From NCBI RefSeq assembly GCF_029227915.1, contig NC_079878.1:10728001-10788000 (forward strand): a stretch of 60,000 bases of DNA, written 5' to 3'. A model generated the notes under the pieces. That model had not been told where the DNA came from. It was given only the letters and a program-made list of their open reading frames with translations, and searched no databases. The stretch is from Hydractinia symbiolongicarpus. Its lineage: Eukaryota; Cnidaria; Hydrozoa; Anthoathecata; Hydractiniidae. Below are positions 44,969 through 57,691 of the stretch, one piece after another; position 1 is the stretch's first letter; every line of letters starts with the position of its first letter. The translations under genes and the position numbers were made by a program.

Positions 44969-46168
44969 TTATACTGGCATCATCACGCGCGATGTTAACA
45001 TCTGCGAACGAGACGACAGTTCGTCGTATTTATATCTAAAACGTGAACACGACGCAGAAATTTGCTCAGCTTTCTGAAACGAAAGCAAATCATTGTTTGT
45101 GAGTTGTGAAGATGTTACAGAGTTCAGTTCGCGGGTTTTTACAGGTCTTGCGCTTGTGCAAGTTAACGCTGCATTGACGGAGGAAAACTCCGTCGCAAGT
45201 GAATTTTTGTTTAGCAAGCTCATGTACCATGACGTCAGAGAGAAAATGTTGCTACGACACGGTGCGACTTCATGTAACACGCGGTTATCCGACCAGTAAA
45301 ACACAGCGCGATTAAATCGAGGTTCAATGTCCACATATTTCGTGCGTTCGTTTACGTAAAATCTTGAGACACCACCATCTTTGTCTCGATTATAATTTTT
45401 ATTACAGTGATAGACACATGTCAAAACACGTCCGTTATCATTTGGGTTATCGACATGAGGTTTATAACCAAACGTACTCTGTGGAAAACAAGACACTTGC
45501 AAGTGAGACTTATGCGTGACGGGTGTGTTGTTTATTTTATTTAAATTTAAAGACATCACAAGATTGTCAAAAGACTGAACTAGTATCTTTATTTTCGGGT
45601 GAACTTTCTCCTCCCCAGTTACCCACGTCACTTCGTCACTTCTAAATAAGTTACTTTCATCTGACAGCCTTCGACTCTCCAATTTCACGTGTATAGCCTC
45701 GGTTTCAATTAACACATTTCGTGCAATTTCGTCATGAATATAGTTGTCTATAACACAGACTCCGCATTTCATCAATGCTTGTAAAACTTTCACTACAAGC
45801 TCTTCATAACATTGTAGTTTCATAGCATTTAAAAAAAAATCATCTGGTCCGCAATTTATCACTTTCGTTACACCAGTTTGCTGGATAACGCTTTTAAAAG
45901 TCCTGCACAGCTCTCTGTGTTTACGCCAGTGCAAAGTTTGATGTTTTTTTCCACAATAATAAACTTTTTTACATCGCATACATTTAAACACACTCCGATG
46001 TTTACATACAGCACATTTTAAAACGGGATTTTTCATTGTACGTACCCAAGCTTTTTTGCAAGTACTTGTAGGTGATTTACTTCCAGCCATGCTTGACGGG
46101 CAGCACGACTCACAACAGCCAACTAAAAAATAACATGATAGAGCGCATGTTTCATTATAACCCGTCAT
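44969..46168 (-). CDS. EGLN-like MYND + prolyl-hydroxylase-fold protein
   Basis: 399 codons in one exon. The family (EGLN/PHD) hydroxylates HIF-alpha prolines using Fe(II), O2 and 2-oxoglutarate. Residues 52-88 form a MYND finger (CAVCKHRSVFKCMRC, then YYCGKKHQTLHWRKHRELC), as in EGLN1. The 2OG-Fe(II) domain spans about 125-318: GVCVIDNYI, EVTWVTGEE, then FGYKPHVDNPNDNGR with iron ligands H238 and D240, DIEPRFNRAVFYWSDNR, and the third ligand H299 in LHEVAP. Odd points: the Arg nine residues after the last His, which binds 2-oxoglutarate in EGLN1 (R383), is Ile308; an Arg stands at +6 instead. The Tyr of the CYPG motif is Phe (SCFPQ). A Ser/Thr-rich tail of about 80 residues follows. Met27 (MAGSKSPTS) is an alternative start. 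Best seen as a divergent, possibly retroposed EGLN paralogue; activity uncertain. Confidence 0.85.
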   Translation of the reverse strand: MTGYNETCALSCYFLVGCCESCCPSSMAGSKSPTSTCKKAWVRTMKNPVLKCAVCKHRSVFKCMRCKKVYYCGKKHQTLHWRKHRELCRTFKSVIQQTGVTKVINCGPDDFFLNAMKLQCYEELVVKVLQALMKCGVCVIDNYIHDEIARNVLIETEAIHVKLESRRLSDESNLFRSDEVTWVTGEEKVHPKIKILVQSFDNLVMSLNLNKINNTPVTHKSHLQVSCFPQSTFGYKPHVDNPNDNGRVLTCVYHCNKNYNRDKDGGVSRFYVNERTKYVDIEPRFNRAVFYWSDNRVLHEVAPCRSNIFSLTSWYMSLLNKNSLATEFSSVNAALTCTSARPVKTRELNSVTSSQLTNNDLLSFQKAEQISASCSRFRYKYDELSSRSQMLTSRVMMPV

Positions 46169-46169
46169 A

Positions 46170-47189
46170 CGCCCGCCAGGTCAATTTTGTTTTCACTAAT
46201 TAAAAACATACTAGCCTGCCCACACGTACTATAGTAAAACATCACAATTTATATAAACAATCATTTTAATAAAACAGTTCTGCCGGCCAAAATACGATGT
46301 TAAAAAAACAAAACAAATATTATGCTGTACGTATAAATATTTGAATGATTTTATTTACACAAGATATAAGAGTGTAAAAAAACATTTTACACTTAAAGTT
46401 GAAAGCACATTTTTAATCCACATATGACCATGGCTTCAAATTAAGATACAAACGTTTTGCACAGGAAAACTTTTATTATTAAACATTAATATTATGTAAT
46501 TGTACAATTGTTTTATTAACCAATCAAAACATCTCAAATCACGTGATCACATTAAACCATTGAATTGTTTAAATTAATATTGATCAAAAACGGGGGTAAT
46601 AAATTATTTATAAAATATGACCCGAGAAAGGAGAGAAAAGATGTTCTTCGACAACAACAAAAGAAATGGAGCACTATCTCGGAATTTTACATTGGGGGGA
46701 GTCTGATTACGTGTTTAAAAATACACGGAAGAAAAACAAAAATAAATAAATAATTTCGTATTAACATTCAAATTTCAAAAAAAATTTACCTAAAGTTGTT
46801 ATTTGAACCATAGCAAAGTTTCACAAAAATTTTTTGTTGTTGAAAGCATTGAGAAATGGTTATCTACTTCACCTAAAAACATGGATTTACTAACCGCGCA
46901 AAAAGATTAAACAAGGTTCTCTGTGAAAAATTGTCAATATAAATATTATTTTTCTCCGCAGATGACACGCTTGCCGAGCGTCGTTTCCCATAGCAATTTG
47001 TTTCTTTAATTCGACAAAAGAATATCACAAGCAATTAAAATACCGAACAAAACGGCACAATGACATCACCATAGCAACTAGGATTTCGGACCACCATCAA
47101 GCATCCTTTTAATGCAATACATGCTTTTATAATTTAGTTTAGCTGTCAAACTTGGACGAATTGTTTTTCTACACGCAATCCTGCGAGCA
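46170..47189. other. non-coding stretch upstream of the EGLN-like gene
   Basis: AT-rich, no convincing exon. The 5' regulatory region of the EGLN-like gene must lie here. I see no confident HIF-response or TATA element. Confidence 0.4.
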
Positions 47190-47513
47190 TCACCTTCGTC
47201 TAGGATCTCTACTCAAGTTAACTTGCGACGGCTTTTGTTGCATGCCACTCGCAGGCGACTGTTGCGACGCGGCAAGACGTTGTCGCGGATCACTTGGTGG
47301 ATGTTTGACGATATTATCACTATTTTGGCGCCGTAGCAGTCTGGGATCACCCTTCTCACTGCCTTGGTTTCGTTGGTAAGGATGAAACCTTTGTGATGTG
47401 GACTTGTTACTGCTGGATGGGTGGAGTGTGGAGCCGTCTGGTGGAGGGGGTGGTGGTGGTGGTGAATGAGTGGGCTGGCCCGCGTCTAGGTTGCTTCTTT
47501 TGTCGCTTGTTTG
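47190..47513 (-). CDS. terminal exon of an unidentified gene (Pro/Arg-rich tail)
   Basis: The minus strand is open for 108 codons from a good acceptor (TTTTTTATGTTTAG before CAAACAAGC) to TGA at 47192-47190. It has no internal ATG start, so simple ORF searches miss it. The product has PTHSPPPPPPPPPDG, then QRFHPYQRNQGSEKG and three DPR motifs (GDPRLLRRQ, SDPRQRLAA, SRDPRRR at the end). The phase is 0 and matches the exon at 50125-50197. Compositionally it is a disordered C-terminus. The gene is not recognised. Confidence 0.55.
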   Translation of the reverse strand, partial: QTSDKRSNLDAGQPTHSPPPPPPPPDGSTLHPSSSNKSTSQRFHPYQRNQGSEKGDPRLLRRQNSDNIVKHPPSDPRQRLAASQQSPASGMQQKPSQVNLSRDPRRR

Positions 47514-48542
47514 CTAAACATAAAAAAACAAACAATTTATAGATAAAATAAAAGAAGTCTTTCCATGAAAAATTACAGACGAAATTTATCGCTAGTAGTA
47601 TGCGTAAAAAAACAAACAAACAAACAAACAATCGAAAACACGAGAATTTATTACAGATCCAACTTTACTGTGCGTGCCGACATATTATGTCGCATAGCAA
47701 ACATTATTTTAATTATACATTGCTGTTTCCTTTAAGCTTTTTCTTAAGTTACCTAACTTAAGAAAACGTGACACTTGTCATAATTGTCCATGTTTGAATG
47801 TTCGAAGTTGTGTTCAATTGTGGTTCTCATCCAAAACCAAAACAAATCAAACGGATTCTATGAAACTGTCAAAAAATGTCGTAGTTTGTTTTTGTTGTTT
47901 TTAAATGTTTGTAAAGAAAACGTGATAGAACGCATTCTTAAATTTTTTTTTTTAACGATGATTTCGTTCTATTTCAACCAGGAATCACTTTGAGTGCGAC
48001 GTGATGTTTGATAAGAATTTGCTTTTTAAGAATTTCAGGCTGGGATTTCAGGTTAAAAACAACAGGTGTACTGTTTAAAACAACAGAGAAACAAGAATAA
48101 TAAACAGTCTGATTAGAATTTTGGTATTTTTATCTAAAAATAGTTGAAAATATTAATTACAGCCTTTGTTCTTTATAATAATTTTCATCAATTTTAATAA
48201 TAGCAGCGGTTTTATCTGACATGGTCTTGCCTTTTAACCTATGTACAAAAAATCCAGTCTTGTAAACATTGGTATTTTATTTATAGGGTGAACTTGCATT
48301 CTTGTCCTTTTTACCGCAGTTTTTTTATTTTTTTATTTTACAACAGTATTCAAACTCCACAATTAAAAAAAACCCATCGCACATCAAATAATTGGCAGCA
48401 ACAATGACGGTCCCTTAAATGGTCTTCGTGAAGGCATCATCAGTTTCAAGTTTTTTTAGACAAACAACTTTTTTGAGCTCGCCTGACAAAACGTGTTGTA
48501 TACTTTTTACAAAAAAAAATTTCAACACAAGAAAGTGGAACT

Positions 48543-48652
48543 TCGAAGTCTAAAATCTTGAGAACCAATATCGGTTTTTCCAAAAAAAAATAAAAAGATT
48601 CCTCGACAACTTTCCAAGCTCTTTCATATAAAATCAACTTGGAAGGTAAGCT
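48543..48652 (+). repeat. dispersed repeat, copy at 48.6 kb
   Basis: It shares AATAAAAAGATTCCTCGACA and ACTTTCCAAGCTCTT with 58632-58744 in the same orientation. The 3' part of the 58.6-kb copy is also similar to 41517-41560. Family unknown. Confidence 0.55.
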
Positions 48653-49202
48653 TCAAGGCCACGTTAAACAAATCAGCAATTGAGATCTGACCTACATCCG
48701 AAGTTGCTTATAAAAACAAAACGGGTTCTCCAGCTCTTCTCTCATAAATTCCATAATTGAATTTACGTTAAGTCTATTAATCATTATAAAGCCAAGCTAC
48801 AATAAAGCAACGCTATAACTTGAAATAAAAAAAAGCTAGCAACCACACATTGCTTGCAACACAACGAATCATTTCGTGCAAATTTATTTTTGCATTAGCA
48901 AAAAAAAAATTTTATAAAAATACCACGCCGTAAATGACGTCAGCAAGGTTAATTGTTGTTTTCATCGGGTCCAATGAAAGCAAAATATTTTTAAAAACTG
49001 AATCGACAATAATTACGATGCGCCGCAGAACGTGTTTATCGTTTCCGCAGTAATTTGAAACGTAGCTGGGTACCTTTCTAATTTCAGACACGGTTGCTAC
49101 TTTTGTCAAAAACGTTGTTAGGTGCCATTCATTATGACAGTGCTTGTAAACAACGTTAGGCATAGAGTGCATGATTTCACACAATATCTTGAAAATTGTT
49201 TT

Positions 49203-49610
49203 TACGCCCTTTCATCACCCTACACTCTTATCACACTACGCCCTTTCATCACCCTACACCCCTTCATCACCCTACACCCTTTCATCACACTGACCCCTTT
49301 CATCACCCTACACTCTTTCATCACCCTACGCCCTTTCATCACCCTACGCCCTCCATTACACTACACCCTTTCATCACACTGCACTCTTTCATTACCCTAC
49401 ACTCTTTCATCACCCTACACCCTTTCATCACCCTACACTATTTCATCCCCCTACGCCCTTTCATCACCCTACGCCCTTCCATCACACTACACCCTTTCAT
49501 CACACTACACTCTTTCATCACCCTACACTCTTTTATCACCCTACACAATTTCATCACCCTACACTCTTTCATTCCCCTACGTTCTTCAGCACCTTACGTC
49601 CTGGGCAAAT
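49203..49610 (+). repeat. 18-bp minisatellite
   Basis: About 22 degenerate copies of CCCTACACCCTTTCATCA. The long frames here (FITLHPF repeats) are products of the repeat and not genes. Confidence 0.92.
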
Positions 49611-50124
49611 TTTTAAAGTGCCTTACTAAAAAAAAACGTTTTAAAGTTAGGATCAATATACAAAATTTTTTGATGGACAAAAGAATAATTCTCGTAAAAA
49701 TAAAGTCTCTCCCGCATTTTACCGCGGTGGCGGTAAGAGCGTTCTGGAAAATAAATCCAGTGAAATAGTAAAGCTCTGACTACAAGCAAACCACACAACT
49801 TGAGTGCAATTTTGAAAACACACCACATGCGTGTTATCCCTGAAAAACAGTGTCCTCTCAAAAGGTTTTAAAATTTCATTTAAAACTGCGAAAAGTGTTC
49901 ATACAAAATCACATTGCAGAAAAAAAAAAAGACGTGGGTCGAGGTCAAGATTACGTCATTGCTATTCTGAGAACGCAAGTGTGCAAAACGACACTTTTTC
50001 CTATTTCTTATCAAACGAGACGACTATAACGCAGTATTACCTTCTTAATTCCATTTAAATTACTCTCATTATGGTAGAAGTAATATTAGGAATAATATTT
50101 GAGAGTTGAGTGGGTCATATCTAC

Positions 50125-50197
50125 CTGTTTTGATAGTTGGATGTACTCTTGATTTGGTTCGCTGAAGTTTGGCAGTTCCGAGAACAACATGCAAAAC
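50125..50197 (-). CDS. internal exon candidate of the same unidentified gene
   Basis: 73 bp between a pyrimidine-rich acceptor (TTTATTTTTTAG) and a donor (CAAAACAG, then GTAGAT). It encodes FCMLFSELPNFSEPNQEYIQ and LSKQ, and ends in phase 0, the phase with which the exon at 47513 begins. Not assigned to a family. Confidence 0.4.
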
Positions 50198-51770
50198 CTA
50201 AAAAATAAATTAACAAATTGCTTACATACGAAAATACAAAAAAAAAAAAAAAAAGTAAGTTTTAATATGCGCAATTCAGACAAAATTTAAGATTAAATAT
50301 CGGCTGTTAATTTTCGATTTTAGTGATTTACACTTAGGTCAAGCTAATGGCGGTGAAAAGGCTTACTAAGAAAAACTACACCTTAAATCTTCTTAAATTC
50401 TACTTAGCTGGCAATATTTTTCCAAATTTTCTATAGGGACCGGACCTTATCGTGGAATGAAAATGAACTTTAGTTTTTTAAGCATCCTTTTAAAAAAAAG
50501 TAACGTATTATGTTTCGAAACAAAAATCTGTATTTTCTTCCTTGTTATCTTCCCCTCTTCTGTAGTCATCAAAGTTTATTAGTTAATATGAAAACTAGTT
50601 GGCTGACTTTTAAGTAGGAACAAATTGGCCACTTTAACCCGGTTTGTTCCCCCGATAAGGTACAAGAATACTAACAACGCTGCGCGAGGCATCACTGACA
50701 ACCTTTTCATCAAGGTATCCATCACCTTTTTCAAGCAAATATAGAATTCAGTAGCAAACACAGCTCCTTGTGTTGTCTTTGCCCCCTTAAGGAAACTGCT
50801 ATGCACCGTTTCGTAGCGCTTCGAAACTGTCATCTGTGGAAGTTATCCTCCTAGGTAGAAGTAAACTTTCTGAAGGTCTTCCTAACTTTGCATCATCGAA
50901 TCAAGCATCTTTTTACAATTGCGTCACGTTAGAAATTTTATTGTTATCCTGAATAAATTTTTATTGGCTGATCTACATAGCTAATTAGGTGCAAGCCAAT
51001 CGAGTCCGAAAATCACATCACGTATGTTTTTAAAGGCAAATATATATTCCATCGGTGCTTAGACTTCCGACTAACTCTATCCATTCTTTGCTATCCACTT
51101 TTTTTATTATTCTTGAATTAATTAAAAAAAACCAAACAAAAAGAAATTTTTTATCCACTTTTAACATTTTGTTTTTTTTAGTCCATTATAATCCTGGAAA
51201 TAATAACATGCGCGACTATTTTTATATATTTGTTTTCTTAAATATATTTCTTTAGTTTCAATATAAACATAGTAATGTTGCCTACTTGGTTTGAATAAAC
51301 ACAATTTACATAATTTAATGATATCGGAAGAGAAAAATCAGGGACCAAAATATTAGTTTGATACAGGGGACTGTTTAAAGCGGAGGGTGAGTCAGATAGT
51401 ATTTCAAAGTAAGTAAAAATTTAAATTATAAAAAAAGAAAAGTCTATGCGACGGAGAGCAATGTTTCAAAATCACACAAAGCTAAAATAAACAGCGATGG
51501 AGAGAGATTGTTTTGACAATTAACAGGCACTTCGAGATGATTTTTTATCATCACATTCAGACGGGGTTCCGCATTTTTGGATGCAGTTACGCTTGTCACC
51601 GAAACTACTTGATGTGCTGAACCGAAACAAGGACGTTGATGATTATGGTATTTTCGAATCCTTTTAAAACAAATGGAGGGATGAGGAACCATGCGAAAAG
51701 AAGGAGAAAAAGGTTTTGTACACGGAGCTAGAAACTAATGCTAATAATCGATATGTTGTTGAAAAAAAAA

Positions 51771-51895
51771 TCTATTTTTTCAAGAATATATACGTCCGTC
51801 TGTCACGCAAAGTGGTAACCGTAGTAGTGAGACAACGAAATGCGGTAAAAAAAGGACGGGCAAACTGGTGGACTTATGCATGGGCCACCGACTAG
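51771..51895 (+). mobile_element. 125-bp mini-Helitron
   Basis: It begins TCTATTTTTTCAAGAATATA after an A, carries ACGTCCGTCTGTCACGC, and ends TGGGCCACCGACTAG before a T. It has the same termini as 7350-7910 with almost no interior, inserted between A and T as expected. Confidence 0.65.
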
Positions 51896-51896
51896 T

Positions 51897-52931
51897 GTAT
51901 ATATAATACAGAAGGGTAAAAGAGGAACCTAGAAAATTTTTTAGTTGAATTGCGATCCCCAAAAGTCTTAAGTCTTGTCCAAAATACATTTTCCCTCTGT
52001 CTAGCTACCTCTAACAAAAGGAGTGTATAGCGTCATCTGTATAACATCCATCAGGAACATAGTTTGATATGATTGGAATGTCAGGCTAATTTTTCTCAGC
52101 GTCAAAAACAAATTAAACCGGTACGAACGTCACTGCAAAATATTTGAAAAGTTACATGGACAAAAAAAGTTTGTAAAGTTTTTCCTCATTACTCCTCGTT
52201 CTTGTTTTTTGATTAAGATTATAATCCCCCCCTGTTTTTTTAAATTTTTTTTCATGATTTTATAAAGTGCCTATACTTAACTTAATCAAAATTAAAAGAA
52301 AAACTTTTAACTGATAAAAATGATCGCCAATTCCATTTTTAACTTGCTACGGTTAAAAATTTAATTCCAGTCTCGAAGTTGCTAAGAGGTTGTTAGGCGT
52401 AAACTTAAATTTCACAAAAGTTTAGCTTTACAATTGCCTTTTGTGCTTTAAAGTTAGAATTTAGTAGAAAAAAAAAGACTTTTTAGCCTGGACAATTGGA
52501 GAGCGATTGCTTATTTTTTCAGCCAAATTTCAGATCCAGCTCTTAACAACTTAGGAATATGAAAAATACGACTTATCTGAAAGACACATCCGCTGGTTAG
52601 AAACTAGTTTAAACCAGTATGGACCAGTAAAAAAATAAAATTTAACACTGTCAGCGAACAACCACCAATTAGCAGTAATATATCCAAAAAATTAATTTCT
52701 TTAAATTTGACAATACCATCTAGTGAAAACAACAACAACAAAAACAAACATGGAGGAAAAGTTTAATTCATCGTACTTATTTTAAGTGAAAACATGATTT
52801 TATTCTTGTCACTGACAGTTCAATTTTCTTCGCCAAACTACGTTTTGAATGAAATTTAAGAAGAAATTGGAAATCGGTGGTTTGTATTATTTTTTCATTC
52901 TTGATAAAATTGATGGCTTCAGAGGAACCAT
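51897..52931. other. non-coding stretch
   Basis: AT-rich, no gene or repeat structure recognised. Confidence 0.45.
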
Positions 52932-53025
52932 CAACTTCGTTCCCAGCGCCTGCTGTCTAATTTTTTTTATATCAACACGCTGTACCGATGTCAGAAAGAT
53001 ATAAGATGCCCTGGGGATGAGGTTG
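52932..53025. mobile_element. 94-bp MITE of the CAACCTCG family
   Basis: Inverted ends CAACTTCGTTCCCAGCGCC and GATGCCCTGGGGATGAGGTTG-type termini are flanked by AGGAACCAT (52923-52931) and AGGAATCAT (53026-53034), matching at 8 of 9 positions. Confidence 0.75.
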
Positions 53026-53034
53026 AGGAATCAT

Positions 53035-56000
53035 GTTATCTAACCCTAACATGGCGATTCAGTTACAGCTTCCTGCGTAAAATTCTGGGTTAATCAAGAC
53101 CAAAATTATGAAGCCCAATATATCCAAAATGGAATCAATTTAAAAAGTTCGTCAGCTTGTCAACTGTCATGATTTCAAAACAAATTTCATGCGTCAGCAC
53201 AACAAATAGAGACAATGGATTGACTTTAATGACAACAAATGTTTCTTGGAAACGAAAATTACTTTACTAGTCGTGAAGAAACCATACAAAGTGCGCAATC
53301 GTTCAAAATTCCCCTTTTTCTCTACGCCCCAAAGGCGGCACTATGGCATTGGCTTTGTAGCTAGGTGGCTTTAATTATAAACTCATCTAACTTTTATCTT
53401 CAAAGTTTTCGGTTCAAGTAAGAACTTAATTAACAGAAACCTTTTAAAATAAAACACCAATTCGATTTTTTCGAAACACTTTTGTTTACAAAACTGCAGC
53501 GTGTTAAACAAGTTTGACAAAAACTTTAATTGACGTAAAAAGGTGCCAAAAAACAACATTGCAGTTTTAAAAAAAATAAAGAATTTAAAACCAGCGCTGA
53601 TAAAGCCTATTTCTATACTTCTAGATAAAAATTGTTCGCTAAAGAAAAGTATCCGACAAATAGAGATTACGCGCTAAATGCAGGTTCTTTCTATGACAGC
53701 TTGACCGTGAGGAAATGTAGTTGAAAATAAAAGTCATGTCAAGATCTATTTAAAAAAAACAGGACTTTGAAATTGCGTGTGGGAGTATTTGATGAGCAAA
53801 ATCATTTCTTAATTGTAAATAGCTTTCCACGTTATAAAGCTTTTTAATTATGACTAGCAACAATCAATTTCTATGGTAAAAAATTCGGATGGCTTAATTG
53901 CACATATCTTTATCACTTGGTGATGTAAAAGCAAGGCATTTCACGTGTTGAAATAAACAGGCTCTATTCATTGTAAGATTCAATATTAGATTAAGAAAAG
54001 GATGAAAGACGTTTATGGATTAGTTTTTAAAAAGAAAACAACACAATTCATGTTAAGCTACTAAACCATAATGGCGTTTCATATGACGTTCCATACAATT
54101 CGCGCGTCATACAAACGGCGCTCCATACAGATGATGCTTCATACAATTCGCGCGCTATACAAATCGCGATTCATACAGGAGTTTCATATAAAGAGCGCCC
54201 TACATAAAGACGCTGCAAATAAATTGCGATTTAATTTCTTTCCTTGTACAAGGCATGATTTTTATATTTTAAACTTCTACCAACGGTGTAATTGATATTT
54301 TCATGCAATGTATTCACATTAACTTCGAAACTAATTAGATCATTTTTTAAAGAATAAAAACCATGTGTTGTGAGGTGTCATTACGCAAAATATTTGATAG
54401 TTAAGAAGGCGTAGCATTGGTTGGTTACATCACTTAGTGAGTTCCAAAAAAAAAAACTTTAAAAAAATTTGTGATGATGTAAAATTTTCAGACTGGAACT
54501 CCAAACACACCGATAGTTAACAGGAAGTGCAACAAACATCTAAAATATGAATTTCTCAATACCTTTGTTAAACGCTACAAAAGATGGACATGCGCTATTT
54601 GCTGATGTCATCAACCCCTCCCCCCCCTTTGAAAAAAATATATTGTTTTTCAATTTTTTCATTATTTTAATTGATACTGGTCTAATTTGACTACAACATA
54701 TTTAGGACGCTCAGATTAAACTTGTAACTTGCAACGCTGAGTGAATACTCTTTTACACTCTTCGTTAAATTATAGTCACTCCAGAAAATAATGATTTTAA
54801 GAACAACAATGTATTTTTTCGCAATAGATACAACCGAAAAAGTTGTCTTTGTTTCTTCATCAAAACAAACCTGTAATCTTATCAAAATGTGTGTATTTTG
54901 CAGACTAAAGTCTCTTTTCCCGCCAAAATAACATTAATTTACCGCTGAAGACTTCATAAGAAAAAAAATGTGTTATTCTGCAAATCACATTTTATTTTAC
55001 AGCTACTTAACTTATAACCCCCCTCCTCCCCTTTCAAAAAAATGCATTAACTAAATTGTTTTTGCATTATTTTGAACGCAAAAGCGGGGGTAATGTTGCT
55101 ATCTGCTACTTTTTGTTGGTGACAAAACTAAAGGTATAATTACACAATGCAAGTCAGATAGTGTGATATTAATTAGACTTATTGTGTATAAAGAATTAAA
55201 AAAGCCTGTAAAAAAACACACATTAGAAATATTTACCAAGGCTGAATAACATACTTAACATTTGCTTAAAATCTCCCTATTTGAATCTGAAGACGCTTCT
55301 AAGCGCTATGTTTTTAGTTTTTTTAAAAAAGTAAAGCGTTAAATATTTTTAAATTTAAGTCATGTCAAGCTTTCCCCATAATAATTTAGTTGCATGAAAA
55401 ACTATTTCACAACATAATGATCCCCTTTTTACTTAATTACAAAAAGCGCTTTCTATTAACTCAGGAACAACGTAATTCCTGACAAGATAACAACTTGGCC
55501 AACAGCCAAACTTTCAGCATTGGCTTTGCTGAACATAAGGTCTAACAATATACACAATGGGGCCTTTAATTATCATGGCAACAAAATTCTTGTAGGATCT
55601 AAATTTAGAATCTCATTCCGTCATAAGGACAAGTATACACTGGGTGTCCAAAACTGCTAAACTTTTAACATCTCTTGATTATCTTTTGACTAATCTACCA
55701 CAACCCACCCCTCTGCCTGATGTTTGATCAATCCCAGTGGAAAAGCTACGAATATACGCACTTGGTTTGATTGACAAACGTTAAAAAATACTTTGACAAA
55801 ATTAAATAAAACAAGCCTTAAATCCGCGGGAAAATCAACAAGAAATTTGCCTGTCGCTAGCTGTTACTACCACCACACAGCTAAACAGCTAACATAATAA
55901 TATATTTGTAGACATTGAGAATTTAATAATTTTCCGACGTTAACTTTTGGCACAAACCTCGCAATCATAATAATGCCTTTAATATTCTTGAATCTAATAC

Positions 56001-57691
56001 TTTTTTAAGATAGTTAGAAACCTCTGTGACAGCTATTTGCGTATTTCCAGCTTATTTGTTTATTTTGAAAATCTTTTTTACACGAAAGGCTGTACAGAAA
56101 CAGACGAACCAAAAAACATCAAATGCCAAAAAAAAGAGAACAAAGAGATGACCAAGGCTCAGTTACAAATTTACAGGTTTTAAAACAAGGCATGTCTATT
56201 TTACTGGTGAAGTTTAATAAATTCTATGAATAAGAAGCAGGTCCGCTGCTAAGCAACAACAAAAATTCCAGGTGGACGGTAATTAGATATTGACGTCACT
56301 TAACGATTACCACTCCTTAGTGATCGTGTTCAACTTTTATAGATGTTAACTTGAAGTTACTAACGACAAGGACATGAAAACTTATACATTGTCTAAAGTT
56401 TACCTGCAGCCTTTCTAGTTCATATCGGCACTAAATCGCCGATGCTAACGTCAGTTCGATTTATGTGAAGTTGAACTTTCAAACGCTCTCATTTTCCCCT
56501 TTCAATTTAACTGTTAATAGTGTACAGGAGCTTGCCACCACAACACGAAATTTTAACTTCCCAACGGTCTCGACTCCAATGCCCTTTATTCTTTGACTTA
56601 AGAGAGTTAATAGCGCATCTTGATGCGTCAACTGCCAAGAAGGTCAGAGGGCAAACTGTGATCACACAACAATGTCATCTGTCCAAAATATTTTCAAATA
56701 TATTCAAAATTTCTTTTTAATCTCGTGTACTATTTAAATTTTTTATATGTAGCAAACTTCCAGACCACATGCTTTAGTCAGTAAATTGTAAATTCATAGC
56801 AAACTCTTACGTTACAGGTGCAGTATATTTTACGTGCCTTTTTTTTAATTTGTTGATTTCATGTGGACTGTAAATGCACGCTGTTTGATGTTTAATATGT
56901 ACCCATTTTAACTGTTTTTATATTTGTTTTTAGTCTAAAGATGATATGAAAATATATCACAAAAATAATTATTATTGCTGGTCGTATTTTTGGAATGTAA
57001 ATAAAATTCTGATTATTCTTGATTTTCCAGGATAATGGAATCATTCCTAAGGAAAGGCCATGAACATCAGATGGGTATGTTCTGAGCAGTTCTCAACAAA
57101 TGTGGATTCAACTTTTTGCTCACAATTGGCAAAATTCAATTTTTTAAATCATATAATTACAGAGGCACCCTCAAAACAATGACTTTAGTTCCAAACCTTT
57201 TGAGAACTTTAGTAAATTCATAAATATATATAACAATCCCTACAATCCAACAATGTTTCAAGCTTTGAAATTCAAAAATTTTATACTGTTTTTCTGCAAC
57301 GTGCTCTGTGCTCACAATGCAAGGAACAGAAGTATAATACTTATACGTCATAAATACATAGCTGCTAGGGTGAAGGATAATAATATCTATTCAAAGTGTA
57401 TACAACAACAAAAAAGAGAAGGCAATTAACTTTACGACGCAAAAATGACTATCAAGAAAAGATTCAGATTGGAACATGTGACAGTCAGGGGGCAGTTAAC
57501 ATGCAGTTAACATGAGATGAGTAATACACAAACCAATTAGAATGAAAAAAATTTATCATTGTGCCAACTTACTCTCCAATCTTCTCCATAGTGCCAATTC
57601 TTCCAATGTACAAAGTTAATTGATTCTTCCAAACTTGAGCATATCTAGATAGTAATCAGAAGTGAAGTTTCAGATGATAACTGAGTCATAG
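53035..57691. other. long non-coding stretch
   Basis: No convincing gene. It holds a short minisatellite at 54075-54215. One weak exon-like frame near 56511-56640 (plus strand) is described among the rejected items. Confidence 0.4.
54075..54215 (+). repeat. short CATACAATTCGCGC minisatellite
   Basis: About eight degenerate copies, roughly 17 bp each, of TTCATACAATTCGCGCG. The 74-codon frame over it is repeat-derived. Confidence 0.65.

Noticed and set aside
48912-49184. 90-codon minus frame next to the minisatellite
   Set aside because: No domain and no splice support.
49122-49768. Two long frames rich in FITLHPF
   Set aside because: They are translations of an 18-bp minisatellite in two frames.
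50579-50833. 84-codon minus-strand frame (MTVSKRYETVHSSFL...)
   Set aside because: Composition is plausible, but there is no recognised domain, convincing splice context or repeat support; left unannotated.
56511-56640. Exon-like plus frame containing LQCPLFFDLRELIAHLDAST
   Set aside because: Possible acceptor and donor, but both are weak. It is on the opposite strand to the other candidates and no family was recognised.
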